Counted from the stretch's first letter, positions 9,455 through 18,473 are shown. The stretch is DNA of 23,693 nucleotides from an uncultured Burkholderiales bacterium (GCA_937925755.1 CALAMX010000158.1:1-23693); one strand, 5' to 3'. The notes: a model not told the origin generated them from the letters alone. Made by a program: numbers and translations.

Positions 9455-12400
9455 TCAGCCGACCCACGCGCGCGCATTGCGGAATAACTGCAGCCACGGC
9501 CCCACCTCGCCCCAGTCGTCCGGCCGCCAGGAATGCTGAACGGCGCGAAACAGGCGCTCGGGATGCGGCATCATGATGGTGAAGCGGCCGTCTGGCGTGG
9601 TGAGCCCCGTGATGCCGCGCGGTGAGCCATTCGGGTTGTAGGGATAGCGTTCGGTCACGCGGCCGCGGTTGTCCACGTAACGCAGACACACCCGCGCGCG
9701 CCGCTGCTGCGCCGCGCTGGCGAACACCGCCCTGCCCTCCCCGTGCGCCACGGCGATCGGCATGCGGCTGCCGGCCATGCCAGCAAAAAGGATGGAGGGG
9801 TTATCCGGCACCTCCACGAGGCTGAAGCGCGCCTCGAACTGCTCCGACAGGTTGCGCTCGAAGCGCGGCCAGTCCTGCGCACCCGGAATGAGCTCTTTGA
9901 GCCGGCTCATCATCTGGCAGCCATTACACACCCCCAGGGCAAAGGTGTCGGCGCGGTGGAAAAAGGTCTCGAATTCCTCGCGTGCACGCGCATTGTGCAA
10001 GATAGTCGCCGCCCAACCGCCGCCGGCGCCCAGCACGTCGCCATAGCTGAAGCCACCGCAGGCAGCCAGGCCCTTGAACTCGGCCAGGCTGACTCGGCCC
10101 GCGAGGATGTCGCTCATGTGCACGTCCACCGCCGTGAAGCCCGCCCGGTCGAAGGCTGCGGCCATCTCCACCTCGCCATTGACCCCCTGTTCGCGCAGGA
10201 TGGCTACGCGCGGCCGGGCGCTCGCCCGCTTGACGTAGGGCGCGGCCACGTCCTCGGCCGGATCGAAACGGAGTCGCACGTTCAGGCCCGGGTCGCGCGC
10301 GTCACGCAGGGCCTCATACTCCTGGTCGGCACAGGCCGGGTTGTCACGCAGGCGCTGCATGCGCCAGGAGGTCTCCCACCAGGCGGCAAGCAGGTCCGCA
10401 CGCGCCTCGTCTAGCACCGGTCGGCCCTCGCGCAGGATGCGGATCCGGTCCTTGCGATTGAGCGTGCCGATGACATAGAACGCGTCGCGCAGCCCAGCCT
10501 CGATGAAGGTCTGCATGACATGCGGGGTGTCGGCGCGGCGCACCTGCAGCACTGCCCCCAGCTCCTCGTTGAACAGGATGCCGAACAGCCGGCTGGTATA
10601 GGGTTCGCGCGGCTCTGGAGCACCCTCCACATCGCGGCGAATGTCCTCGTGCAGGCGGTGGTAACGCAGCTCATCGACATCCACATCGATGCCGGTGCGC
10701 CCGGCGAAGGCCATCTCGCAGAGGGTCACGAACAGCCCGCCGTCGGATCGGTCGTGGTAGGCGAGCAGCTTGCCTTCGGCATTGAGCCGTTGGATCGCCG
10801 CGAAAAAGGCCTTGAGGTGCTGCGGCGCGTCTACGTCCGGACACACATCGCCCAGCTCGCCATAGACCTGGGCCAGGATGCTGCCGCCCAGGCGATTATT
10901 GCCCTCGCCCAGGTCGATGAGGATCAGATCGGTCGGCCCGTAGTCGGTGCGCAGTTGTGGCGTGAGGGTGGCGCGCGCATCCGGCGTAGGGGCGAAGGCG
11001 GAGACGATCAGCGACAGCGGCGCCACCACGCTCTTGCGCTCGCCACCCTCTTCCCACACCGTGCGCATGGACATGGAATCCTTGCCGACCGGTATGCTGA
11101 TACCGAGGGCCGGGCACAGCTCCTTGGTCACTGCGCGTACCGTGTCGTACAGCGCGGCATCCTCACCGGGATGTCCGGCCGCTGCCATCCAATTGGCCGA
11201 CAGGCGGATGTCCGAGATACGCTCGATACGGGCTGCGGCAATATTCATGACTGCCTCGGCCACTGCCATGCGCCCCGAGGCAGCCGGATCGATCAGCGCG
11301 AGCGGCGTGCGCTCGCCGATAGCCATGACCTCGCCGACGTGGGTGTCGTAACCGAGGGTGGTCACCGCACAGTCGGCCACCGGCATCTGCCAAGGCCCCA
11401 CCATTTGATCACGCGCCGTGAAACCACCCACCGTGCGGTCGCCGATGGTGATGAGGAAGGTCTTCGCCGCCACCGTCGGATGGCGCAAGACGCGGTACAC
11501 GGCCTCTTTGAGGTCCAAGCCCTCGGCGCCGAAGGGACGTAGTACCGGTACAACGCGCCTGACCTCGCGTGTCATGCGCGGCGGTTTACCCAGCAACACG
11601 GCCATCTCCATGTCCACAGGCGTGTTGCCGAAGTAGCGGTCGGTCACCACCAGGCGGCCGTCGTCGCTGGCATGGCCCACCACGGCATAGGGACAGCGCT
11701 CACGCGCACAGATGGCGGCGAAACGCGGCAGGTCCTCCGGCGCGATGGCCAGCACGTAGCGTTCCTGCGCCTCATTGCACCAGATCTCACGCGGGCTCAT
11801 GCCAGGGTCCTCGCTCGGCACGTCCCTGAGCTCGAAACGCCCGCCCAGCCCGGCGCCATGCGCGAGTTCCGGCAGCGCGTTGGACAACCCGCCGGCGCCC
11901 ACGTCGTGGATGGAGAGAATGGGATTATCTGGCCCCAACTGCCAACAGCGGTCGATGACCTCCTGGGCGCGCCGCTGTATCTCGGGGTTGCCGCGCTGCA
12001 CCGAGTCGAAGTCCAGGGCCTCGACATTGGAACCGGCGGCGAGGCTAGAGGCCGCCCCTCCGCCCAGCCCGATCAGCAGGCCCGGTCCCCCAATTTGCAC
12101 GAACAGCGTGCCGGCTGGGAAAGGCCGTTTGTGAATGTGGTCCTCACGGATGTTGCCGATACCACCGGCCAGCATGATCGGTTTGTGGTAGCCACGCACC
12201 TGCCCGTCCGGTGTCATCAGCTCGAAGCTGCGGAAATAGCCAGCCAGATTGGGGCGGCCGAACTCGTTGTTGAAGGCCGCCGCGCCGATGGGCCCCTCGA
12301 TCATGATGGTAAGCGCCGAGGCAATGCGCTCGGGCCGGCCGTAGTCGATCTCCCAAGGTTGTATGGCCCCCGGAATCCGCAGGTTGGACACCGAAAAACC

Positions 12401-13393
12401 GGTGAGGCCGGCCTTGGGCTTCGCCCCCTGCCCGGTCGCCCCCTCGTCGCGTATCTCCCCGCCGGCGCCGGTGGCCGCGCCGGGATAGGGCGAGATCGCG
12501 GTGGGATGGTTGTGCGTCTCCACCTTCATGAGGATATGGGTGGGCTCCGCGTGCCAGCGGTAGACCCCGTCCGCCTCGGGGTAGAAGCGCGCAACCCGCG
12601 CCCCCTCGATCACTGCGGCGTTGTCGGCATAGGCCGAGAGCGTCCCCTGCGGCCGCACGGCGTGGGTATGCCGGATCATGCCGAAAAGGCTCTCCGGCTG
12701 CGGCACGCCGTCGATCACCCAGGCCGCGTTGAAGATCTTGTGCCTGCAGTGCTCGGAATTGGCCTGGGCGAACATCATCAGCTCCACGTCAGTGGGGTTG
12801 CGCCCGACGCGGGTGAAATGCCCCAGTAGGTAATCGATCTCGTCGGGCGACAGCGCGAGCCCCCACTCGGCGTTCGCCTGAGTGAGGGCCGCGCGCCCGC
12901 CGCTGAGGATGTCCACGGTGGCCAGCGACCGTGGCACCAGGTGCTGGAACAGCCGCACCGCCTCGCGTTCGTCCCGCAGCACGCTCTCGGTCATGCGATC
13001 ATGTAAGTATGGTAGCGCCTTGGCGAGCGTACCCTCATCCAAGCGCGTCCCGCGCGCCCCCCTGAGCTGCCAGGCCACCCCCCGCTCGATGCGGCGCACC
13101 GCCTCGAGACCGCAATTGCGGGCGATATCCGTGGCCTTGGACGACCAGGGCGACACGGTGCCCACCCGCGGCGTCACCAGCAGCGCTGTACTCTGTGGCT
13201 CGTGCGGCTCGGCCTGCAGCAGCTTGCCCAGGAACGCCTGATCCTCCGCCGCGAGAGCAGCGTCAAGCTCGATGAAATAACGGAACTCCGCCGCGATCCG
13301 CCTCACCCCGAGCGGGTGCAGCGTTTGAAGCAATTTGGCGAGGCGAAAATCCGACAGGGCGTATACCCCTCGCAGATAGAGCAGGTGGAACAT
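9455..13393 (-). CDS. purL: Phosphoribosylformylglycinamidine synthase (large type)
   Basis: Fourth step of purine biosynthesis: FGAR plus glutamine and ATP gives FGAM. At 1312 residues it is the single-chain proteobacterial form (E. coli about 1295). An N-terminal PurS-like domain is followed by the two AIRS-type synthetase halves; QANSEHCRHKIFNA and the KVETHNHPTAISPYPGAATGAGGEIRDEG region mark the FGAM active site. The C-terminal class I glutaminase has its nucleophile Cys1156 in GVCNGCQMM and the His1277/Glu1279 pair in PHPERLF. The ATG at 13393 opens MFHLLYLRG; no strong Shine-Dalgarno sequence is visible. It stands alone, convergent with the LysM/FecR gene. Confidence 0.98.
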   Translation of the reverse strand: MFHLLYLRGVYALSDFRLAKLLQTLHPLGVRRIAAEFRYFIELDAALAAEDQAFLGKLLQAEPHEPQSTALLVTPRVGTVSPWSSKATDIARNCGLEAVRRIERGVAWQLRGARGTRLDEGTLAKALPYLHDRMTESVLRDEREAVRLFQHLVPRSLATVDILSGGRAALTQANAEWGLALSPDEIDYLLGHFTRVGRNPTDVELMMFAQANSEHCRHKIFNAAWVIDGVPQPESLFGMIRHTHAVRPQGTLSAYADNAAVIEGARVARFYPEADGVYRWHAEPTHILMKVETHNHPTAISPYPGAATGAGGEIRDEGATGQGAKPKAGLTGFSVSNLRIPGAIQPWEIDYGRPERIASALTIMIEGPIGAAAFNNEFGRPNLAGYFRSFELMTPDGQVRGYHKPIMLAGGIGNIREDHIHKRPFPAGTLFVQIGGPGLLIGLGGGAASSLAAGSNVEALDFDSVQRGNPEIQRRAQEVIDRCWQLGPDNPILSIHDVGAGGLSNALPELAHGAGLGGRFELRDVPSEDPGMSPREIWCNEAQERYVLAIAPEDLPRFAAICARERCPYAVVGHASDDGRLVVTDRYFGNTPVDMEMAVLLGKPPRMTREVRRVVPVLRPFGAEGLDLKEAVYRVLRHPTVAAKTFLITIGDRTVGGFTARDQMVGPWQMPVADCAVTTLGYDTHVGEVMAIGERTPLALIDPAASGRMAVAEAVMNIAAARIERISDIRLSANWMAAAGHPGEDAALYDTVRAVTKELCPALGISIPVGKDSMSMRTVWEEGGERKSVVAPLSLIVSAFAPTPDARATLTPQLRTDYGPTDLILIDLGEGNNRLGGSILAQVYGELGDVCPDVDAPQHLKAFFAAIQRLNAEGKLLAYHDRSDGGLFVTLCEMAFAGRTGIDVDVDELRYHRLHEDIRRDVEGAPEPREPYTSRLFGILFNEELGAVLQVRRADTPHVMQTFIEAGLRDAFYVIGTLNRKDRIRILREGRPVLDEARADLLAAWWETSWRMQRLRDNPACADQEYEALRDARDPGLNVRLRFDPAEDVAAPYVKRASARPRVAILREQGVNGEVEMAAAFDRAGFTAVDVHMSDILAGRVSLAEFKGLAACGGFSYGDVLGAGGGWAATILHNARAREEFETFFHRADTFALGVCNGCQMMSRLKELIPGAQDWPRFERNLSEQFEARFSLVEVPDNPSILFAGMAGSRMPIAVAHGEGRAVFASAAQQRRARVCLRYVDNRGRVTERYPYNPNGSPRGITGLTTPDGRFTIMMPHPERLFRAVQHSWRPDDWGEVGPWLQLFRNARAWVG

Positions 13394-13423
13394 GGTTTTT
13401 GGCAGGGCTGAGGATCTCGGCCA

Positions 13424-13429
13424 ATTCTA
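13424..13429 (-). promoter_or_regulatory. Candidate -10 box of purL
   Basis: TAGAAT on the minus strand, 31-36 nt upstream of the purL ATG. The -35 region is poor. No PurR-like operator (ACGCAAACGTTTGCGT type) was seen nearby. Confidence 0.35.
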
Positions 13430-13504
13430 ACCGATGCCATCTGACCAGCCTGCACCAAGGGCAGGATGCCCATGTGTGAATCACTCCCAGGTCAAGTCGT
13501 TCAC

Positions 13505-13530
13505 AGAGACCATAGGTTTCGGGTCTCTGT
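13505..13530. repeat. 8-bp perfect inverted repeat upstream of purL
   Basis: CAGAGACC at 13505-13512 and GGTCTCTG at 13523-13530, separated by 10 nt. It lies about 110 bp upstream of the purL ATG and could be an operator, or the end of a lost mobile element. There is no direct evidence for either. Confidence 0.4.
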
Positions 13531-13678
13531 CGATCGCATAGACCTAATACGTCGTGCACCTTTGTCAGGCGCGCGACGACGAGGGTAGATGCGCAAGTTC
13601 TGGCGCCCTGTAACTATCGGAGTGAGCACAGATGGTTATTGCCTGAATCGGGAGATCAGGAGTTGTGTGCGCCGGGGA

Positions 13679-13915
13679 TTACGCACGCTGTCTGACCGTC
13701 TTGAACAGCAACGCGACGAGGGTGTTGCCGTCGGACATGCGCGGACACGAGTAGCACGGGTTCACACCCTGCCATTGGCGCATAGCGGGCACCGTGGTGG
13801 CCTTGAGCATGCTGCCATTATCGCCACGCAGAACGGGTTTGCCGACCATGGCATACACCGCAGCGCCGGCACGAAGCCGATCTGGGACGTATGGCGTCCT
13901 GCAGCTCAGATACAA
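13679..13915 (-). pseudogene. IS3-family transposase (OrfB) remnant
   Basis: The open stretch of 78 codons contains, at residues 26-77, a degraded copy of the DDE integrase core of IS3-type transposases. PVLRGDNGSMLKATT corresponds to the family's LHSDNGSPMKGAT, with the second catalytic Asp at residue 32. GVNPCYSCPRMSDGN corresponds to GVxPSxSRPxVSNDN, and LFKTVRQR to LFRTLKYR. The glutamate region is altered (SDGNTLVALLF for SNDNPYSESLF), and the frame stops where a complete protein would continue for about 60 residues. No N-terminal half or OrfA is recognisable. It is a dead fragment, no longer mobile. Confidence 0.7.
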
Positions 13916-14045
13916 CAGCCTACTGGATGACGGTCGCCCCCTTTCCCGCCATCCGAGGTGGCGTAGCTGGGGACAAACGTCCTGGCCACGGGGCGTGTCC
14001 TGAGGTTAATTGTGGCCGTGTCCGCTTGACTCGTCCCTGCCCCTC

Positions 14046-15353
14046 TCACCATTTATAGGACAGTTGCATGACCATGGACCAGAAGGCCATGTCGGTCTGG
14101 CTGTTGGCGGCATCCGGGAAGGGGTGGCTGGACGCACCGGTGAGCGTATTGTTCAGACCGCGCACCACCGCCATGTTGAACTCGAAGCTCTTGCCGCCCT
14201 GGTAGCCCAACCCGAAGGTGAGGTGATCCTCGACGATGGGATTGAAGATGGCGATGATGCCTGTCGAGGGAATCGGGTTCTTGCCGTGGGTCCAACCGGC
14301 GCGCAGGGTGACGGCGGCGTTCAGCGGGTATTCGTAGCCCAGACGCCAGGCCGTCTGGTCCTTCATGCCCACGTCCATGGTGAAGGACTGCTGCATGCCG
14401 CCGGGAAAGGTCCAGGTCACCGGCACGGCACTGAAGTATTTGCTCCACTCGACCCGCTGCACCTCGGCGGTGATGCGGCCCAGGGACCCGGCGTCATAGT
14501 AGACGCCCGCCTTGAGCGACGCCGGCCAACCGATCTTCATCAAGCCCTTGCCGCGCATGATGCCCATGCTGGGCGAGGTGACGGTGACATCGCCCTCGGC
14601 ATCGAGCGCCGCCTCGGTGGTGTAGGCCAGGCCCAAGCCGTAGCGGCCACCGTCGTAGTAGAGCCCGAGCTTGGCGCGGAAGTTGACGTCACTGCCGTCC
14701 ATGTCCACCGCGCCGAACTCGAACGGCCCGACACCTATCCCGCTCAGGTCCATGGGCATCGGCATCTTCATGCGCAGCATGCCATAGCCGATCTGGGGCG
14801 ACAGCCCCAGGTGCAGCCCGTCGGCGATCTGATAAGCAACCGTGGGGGTCACGATCATGTAGCCGAACTCGCTGAAGTGCTCGACGCCGTCGATGTTGGG
14901 CGAAGCAGGCGACTTGCCGGCACCGAAGAGGGTGTTGTCCACGTTGAGCACCCCATAGTCGGTGCCGGTGCCGCCCTCGTTGAACATGGCGATCCCCAGC
15001 ACCAGCCGTTCGTTGATGCGCCTGGCGTAGCCCAGGGAAGGCATGACGTAGATCGGGCTCTTGCCGTCGCTGTCGTTGGCAGTGTTTCGGTAACCGAACT
15101 CCGGGAACATCATCTCGACGTTGGCGTCGGCGCGCGCCGCGCGGATGTTGGCCAGCAGCGCCGGGTTGGTGTTCATCACGCTGGCATCGTCACCCACGGC
15201 GATGTTGGTGCCGGCCCGTCCCATGGACTTGGCGCTGAAGCCGACGTTTTCCATGCCGATGTTGGCGCTGGCGGCGGTGGCTGCCGTGAGCAGGGCAAGG
15301 CCAAGGGCTGCCGCGCTGGGGGTGCGTTTGCGGTCCGGGTATGTGCGCTTCAT
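14046..15353 (-). CDS. FadL/OmpP1/TodX-family outer membrane channel
   Basis: A 435-residue outer-membrane beta-barrel for uptake of hydrophobic molecules. The signal peptide ends at ASA (about residue 30). The mature N-terminus (NIGMENVGFSAKSMGRAG) and the DDASVMNTNPALLA segment are hallmark FadL features: the hatch or plug with its NPA motif. Alternating amphipathic strands continue to a terminal aromatic residue (QLSYKW), the usual BAM recognition signal. A Met-rich segment, LRMKMPMPMDLSG, lies in a loop near residue 200. Substrate is not determinable: fatty acids, hydrocarbons or aromatic compounds are known for relatives. A GAGGAGA site precedes the ATG. It lies 67 nt after the 38-aa membrane ORF and is probably transcribed with it and the cytochrome gene. 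Confidence 0.92.
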   Translation of the reverse strand: MKRTYPDRKRTPSAAALGLALLTAATAASANIGMENVGFSAKSMGRAGTNIAVGDDASVMNTNPALLANIRAARADANVEMMFPEFGYRNTANDSDGKSPIYVMPSLGYARRINERLVLGIAMFNEGGTGTDYGVLNVDNTLFGAGKSPASPNIDGVEHFSEFGYMIVTPTVAYQIADGLHLGLSPQIGYGMLRMKMPMPMDLSGIGVGPFEFGAVDMDGSDVNFRAKLGLYYDGGRYGLGLAYTTEAALDAEGDVTVTSPSMGIMRGKGLMKIGWPASLKAGVYYDAGSLGRITAEVQRVEWSKYFSAVPVTWTFPGGMQQSFTMDVGMKDQTAWRLGYEYPLNAAVTLRAGWTHGKNPIPSTGIIAIFNPIVEDHLTFGLGYQGGKSFEFNMAVVRGLNNTLTGASSHPFPDAANSQTDMAFWSMVMQLSYKW

Positions 15354-15420
15354 CGTTGTGTCTCCTCTCGTTTGCCTCCATGGATACCCCTGTAGAGCCT
15401 GGGGGTTTGATCGCTCAGGG

Positions 15421-15537
15421 TTACGCCTCGGGCTTGCCGGCCGTTCTCGCCTGCGCGCGGCGCTTTTGCACGAAGCGGATCAGAAGTGGGATGCCGATGC
15501 AGCACACAAGCAGCGCGCCGCCGATCAGCCAGCCCAT
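15421..15537 (-). CDS. 38-aa single-pass membrane peptide
   Basis: A small frame reading MGWLIGGALLVCCIGIP, continuing LLIRFVQKRRAQARTAGKPEA and ending at TAA. It starts 3 nt after the stop codon of the multihaem cytochrome, with the GGGGG run at the end of that gene as ribosome-binding site, so it would be translationally coupled. One hydrophobic helix (residues 3-21) with two adjacent cysteines is followed by a strongly basic tail, predicting N-out/C-in orientation. Size and layout resemble the small membrane accessory subunits of respiratory or cytochrome-maturation complexes (CcmD- or CydX-like in kind, not in sequence). The exact positioning and transmembrane design argue that it is real. 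Confidence 0.62.
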   Translation of the reverse strand: MGWLIGGALLVCCIGIPLLIRFVQKRRAQARTAGKPEA

Positions 15538-15540
15538 GCC

Positions 15541-18291
15541 TTAGCCCCCTTTTCCGTCACGCGCTGGGGCCGACTGCACGTTGGCCGCCGTCATCGCCCG
15601 CATGGAACCGGCACCGGCAGTGGCGGGTATGGGCGGCATGTCGGCGAGGCTGCCGTCGTAGTTGCCGGCGTCGGCCACCACGTAGCTGCCGTCTTGGTTG
15701 TCGAGATCCAGCCTCAGCTCGTGCAGCAGGTACTTCCACTTGTCGCTGCCCCAGTACCGTTCGCCCTTGATCGCCTCCATGAAGTACCAGTGGCGGTAGT
15801 AGACGAGCTGCGCGCCGACCTTGACCGGACCGGAGGCGGGCGCGGCGAAGCGGTAGTGTGTGACGTCGGACGTCTTGTAGTCGAGGCGGGTGTCGTAGAG
15901 CACACGCTCGGCGGCGAATCCGCCCACCGGCCAGACATGCATGGCGCCCACCCTTGGCAGTACGGCCGCCAGCGCGATCAGGACGAAGCCCACCAGCATG
16001 CGGCGGCGGCGCTCGCCAGGGTCGAGGTTCATCCAGGACGCTCCCTGGCCCGCACGCTCCCGCTCGCTGCGCGTGTCGATGCCGGCGAGCCGATAGGGCA
16101 GGCAGCTCCCCATGAGGGCGGTGAACAGGGGGATCAGGCCCAGCGCGCCCCAGGCGGTCTTCGGCCCCCAGAACAGCAGGGATAGCAGGGCAAGGCCGAT
16201 GGCGGCGCGCAGCAGGCGGTCGCCCGTGCCCAGATTGGGGCTGAACAGGTTGGCGGACTGGCTGCCACAGGTATTGACGTTGCCGATCAGACGGTAGGTA
16301 GGACACCAGGCGAGTACCCCGCTCAACAACGGTAGCAGACCGATCCAGTGCCAAGGCGCCGGCAGGGCGAAAAGCAGCGCCAGGCCGGCGAGGACACGCA
16401 GGGAGCGGTCCAGCGTGCCGACGTTACGCTGGAAGAAGCCGCCTTTCTCGCGCGTGTCCAGCCGACCGAGCAGCCGATAGGTCGGGCACCAGCCCAGCAC
16501 GCCGCTCATGAGCGGGATGAGACCGACCAAGCCCCAGGGCATGGGCACCCAGGCGAGTAGGGCGACACCGGCGAGTATGCGCAACAGGCGGTCTAGGGTG
16601 CCGACGTTACCGCTGAAGAAACTGGGTGCGTCGGCGCGCGGCGCAGCCCCGAACATCGCGCGCAGGGGCGAGAAGCCGATGAGGCCGATCGCCAGCGGCA
16701 CCACCCCGATCCAGAAATACTGGAACATCCACGCCATTGGGAAGAAAGCCGGAGTCACCCAGGAGGCGTTGTAGATCTTGCCGATGTGGCCCTCGTAGGG
16801 CATATTCGGGAAAGGCCGGCCGTTTTGCAGCTCCCACAACTTGAAGAAGCCGTACTTGCGATAACCGCCGCCCACGTCGATGATGCGGTTCGCGTGTGCC
16901 GCATCGTTGGGGTCGGCACGCACTGGATCGAGCGGCCGCAGGGCATTGCCGTTGGCATCGGTCGCCGTGATCAGCAGCAACATCTGCCGGAACGGCGGGC
17001 CACCGGGCATCTTGTGTGCGGCGCCGACGTTGGCCACCTCGGCGGTGACGACGATCTCCTCGCCCACTCGCCTAGCCGAAAGCTTGAGGTTGGAGGCGCG
17101 TTTCGCCATCTCACCGTCGAAATAGCTGCCGCGCCAATGGTGGCCGTACAGGGTTTCGGGCGCACGCTCCGGCCCCATCACCGCGGCCTTGTTCATGCTC
17201 CACTCTCCACGCCCACCGGTGTACATGTGGCAATCCTGGCACTGCTTATCGGTCTTGCCGGCGTCGAAATTGGCCTTCCAACGCGGGTATTCGTCAAGGG
17301 TGAGCAGCGCCTGCACCCCTACCCCTTCGAGGTCGTCGGCGCGCTCCATGTGGCACATGGCGCAAAACTCCGACTTCTTGAAGATGGGGCTGTAGGCCGT
17401 CTTGTGCGCTGGGCTTACGGCGTCCGGATAGGGTCCGAACTTGACCTCACCGCGCCGGACGATCTCCATCTGGTCGATCTTGACCGTCTCCAGATTGCCG
17501 AACTGGTCGTGGTGGATGCGCACGTCCTGCACCGAGTGGCAGACATCACAGGTGATGCCTTCGCTGCCGTTGCCTACCCCGGCCGTGGCCAGCTTATCGA
17601 AACGGAAGACCTTGAGGTTGCCGGAAACGAACACCTCACCGGTGGCCGGATTGAGCTTGCGGTGCGGTTCGAATACGCCTGCCTTCCAGGTCGCGCCGCG
17701 GGCATGGCAGTTGACGCAGGTACCGACATAGTGGTCCAGGTCCATGGCGTGCAGGCCCTGCGAGATGCCCATCATCGGCGCGAAATACTTCCAGCCGAAA
17801 CCCAACCCGTCGAATCTGCCTTCGTCGTTGGTGCCCAGATAGAACTGCAGTTTCTGCGGCAGCTTCTGCCCAGTCGCCCGCCCCATGCTGGTGTTCTGCC
17901 ACTGACGAAAAATGTCCACGTGGCAGGCGCCACAAGTCTCGGCTGACTGGTAGTCGTAGCTGGGGTCGTCCGGCGGCAGGGGGGTGAGGGACAGGTTCAG
18001 CGGCTTGCCTGCGCCCACCTTGCCCGCCGCGATCGAATAGCCGTCGCGCCAAGCGGTGATGTGCCGTTCTTCGAGGTCGGCATCCCCCGTGTCGAGAACG
18101 AAACGCCCGTCGGCATCGGTATGAGTGCTGCGCTGGGTGCCCTGCACCATGATCAGCGCGCCGGCGACCGGCCGGCCGCTGTGGGCATCCTTGACCTGCC
18201 CCACCACCGTTGCCGCCCAGGCGGGTACACTCGCCAACAGCCAGGTTGCGAACCCCCAGCCCAGGCGCCGCATCCATCGCGCACGCTGCAT
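15541..18291 (-). CDS. Five-haem cytochrome c fused to triple DUF2892 membrane module
   Basis: A 916-residue envelope electron-transfer protein. The signal peptide is cleaved near AWA (residue 26). A carboxypeptidase-regulatory-like beta domain follows (27-103), then a cytochrome region with five CxxCH motifs: CGACH (120), CVNCH (192), CDVCH (248), CAMCH (310) and CQDCH (351). Next is a beta-sandwich typical of multihaem cytochromes (VGEEIVVTAEVANVGAAHKMPGG, about 409-450). After membrane segments at 515-545 come three DUF2892/YgaP-like repeats (about 562-613, 623-674, 686-740), each starting N(V/L)GT.DR.LR and ending in a Cys-containing (C/L)PYRL-type motif (Cys602, 663, 730). A last helix (764-780) leads to a C-terminal domain of about 135 residues. 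The ATG has a strong AGGAGGGG site. Electron donor and acceptor are unknown. Confidence 0.85.
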   Translation of the reverse strand: MQRARWMRRLGWGFATWLLASVPAWAATVVGQVKDAHSGRPVAGALIMVQGTQRSTHTDADGRFVLDTGDADLEERHITAWRDGYSIAAGKVGAGKPLNLSLTPLPPDDPSYDYQSAETCGACHVDIFRQWQNTSMGRATGQKLPQKLQFYLGTNDEGRFDGLGFGWKYFAPMMGISQGLHAMDLDHYVGTCVNCHARGATWKAGVFEPHRKLNPATGEVFVSGNLKVFRFDKLATAGVGNGSEGITCDVCHSVQDVRIHHDQFGNLETVKIDQMEIVRRGEVKFGPYPDAVSPAHKTAYSPIFKKSEFCAMCHMERADDLEGVGVQALLTLDEYPRWKANFDAGKTDKQCQDCHMYTGGRGEWSMNKAAVMGPERAPETLYGHHWRGSYFDGEMAKRASNLKLSARRVGEEIVVTAEVANVGAAHKMPGGPPFRQMLLLITATDANGNALRPLDPVRADPNDAAHANRIIDVGGGYRKYGFFKLWELQNGRPFPNMPYEGHIGKIYNASWVTPAFFPMAWMFQYFWIGVVPLAIGLIGFSPLRAMFGAAPRADAPSFFSGNVGTLDRLLRILAGVALLAWVPMPWGLVGLIPLMSGVLGWCPTYRLLGRLDTREKGGFFQRNVGTLDRSLRVLAGLALLFALPAPWHWIGLLPLLSGVLAWCPTYRLIGNVNTCGSQSANLFSPNLGTGDRLLRAAIGLALLSLLFWGPKTAWGALGLIPLFTALMGSCLPYRLAGIDTRSERERAGQGASWMNLDPGERRRRMLVGFVLIALAAVLPRVGAMHVWPVGGFAAERVLYDTRLDYKTSDVTHYRFAAPASGPVKVGAQLVYYRHWYFMEAIKGERYWGSDKWKYLLHELRLDLDNQDGSYVVADAGNYDGSLADMPPIPATAGAGSMRAMTAANVQSAPARDGKGG

Positions 18292-18452
18292 ATCCCCTCC
18301 TCGCTGCCCGGCCTCAAGACCCGGGCCTCAGCCACGATCGCGGTGGTATCGTAATCAGGACTCAGCGGTGATACGGATGATTGGACGCAGCGCCTGCGAA
18401 ATTTATTTATTTAGATAAAACAGATAGATGGATGCGTTTTGCGGAGTCAGTA

Positions 18453-18464
18453 TGATGCGGATCA
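18453..18464. promoter_or_regulatory. FNR-type operator upstream of the multihaem cytochrome
   Basis: TGAT-GCGG-ATCA is an exact inverted repeat with the core and spacing of FNR-family sites (TTGATNNNNATCAA), differing only at the outermost base of each half. It lies 162 bp upstream of the cytochrome ATG and just beyond the 3' end of the Crp/Fnr-family gene. AT-rich -10-like hexamers in the cytochrome direction lie about 30-45 bp downstream (for example TATCTA at 18417-18412), compatible with activation from near -41 to -53. Confidence 0.55.
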
Positions 18465-18473
18465 CAATTGCTC

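Larger units (their letters stand above)
13394..14045. other. Decayed 650-nt intergenic region
   Basis: No intact gene is supported here. The part next to purL should carry its promoter. An 8-bp inverted repeat lies at 13505-13530, an IS3-family transposase remnant at 13679-13915 (minus), and a GGCCAC/GTGGCC inverted repeat at 13984-14017 just beyond the FadL-family gene's stop codon. A plus-strand open frame over 13589-13930 is antisense to the remnant and has no coding features. It is probably a degraded insertion site. Confidence 0.6.

Noticed and set aside
11672..12829. 385-aa plus-strand open frame
   Set aside because: Antisense to purL within its conserved synthetase core; no family features.
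13589..13930. 113-aa plus-strand frame downstream of purL's promoter
   Set aside because: Antisense to the IS3 transposase remnant, no domain, no ribosome-binding site.
14010..15395. 461-aa plus-strand open frame
   Set aside because: It is antisense to the FadL-family gene, rich in His, Gly and Val as expected of a GC-rich shadow frame, and has no recognisable domain; the minus frame has signal peptide, NPA motif and OMP end.
15557..16354. Possible frameshift splitting the cytochrome (long overlapping minus frame)
   Set aside because: The main frame carries the DUF2892 repeats, last helix and C-terminal domain without a break; the alternative frame is Arg/Pro-rich shadow sequence.
16786..17946. 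386-aa plus-strand open frame
   Set aside because: Antisense to the haem-binding part of the multihaem cytochrome, which is clearly the coding strand.
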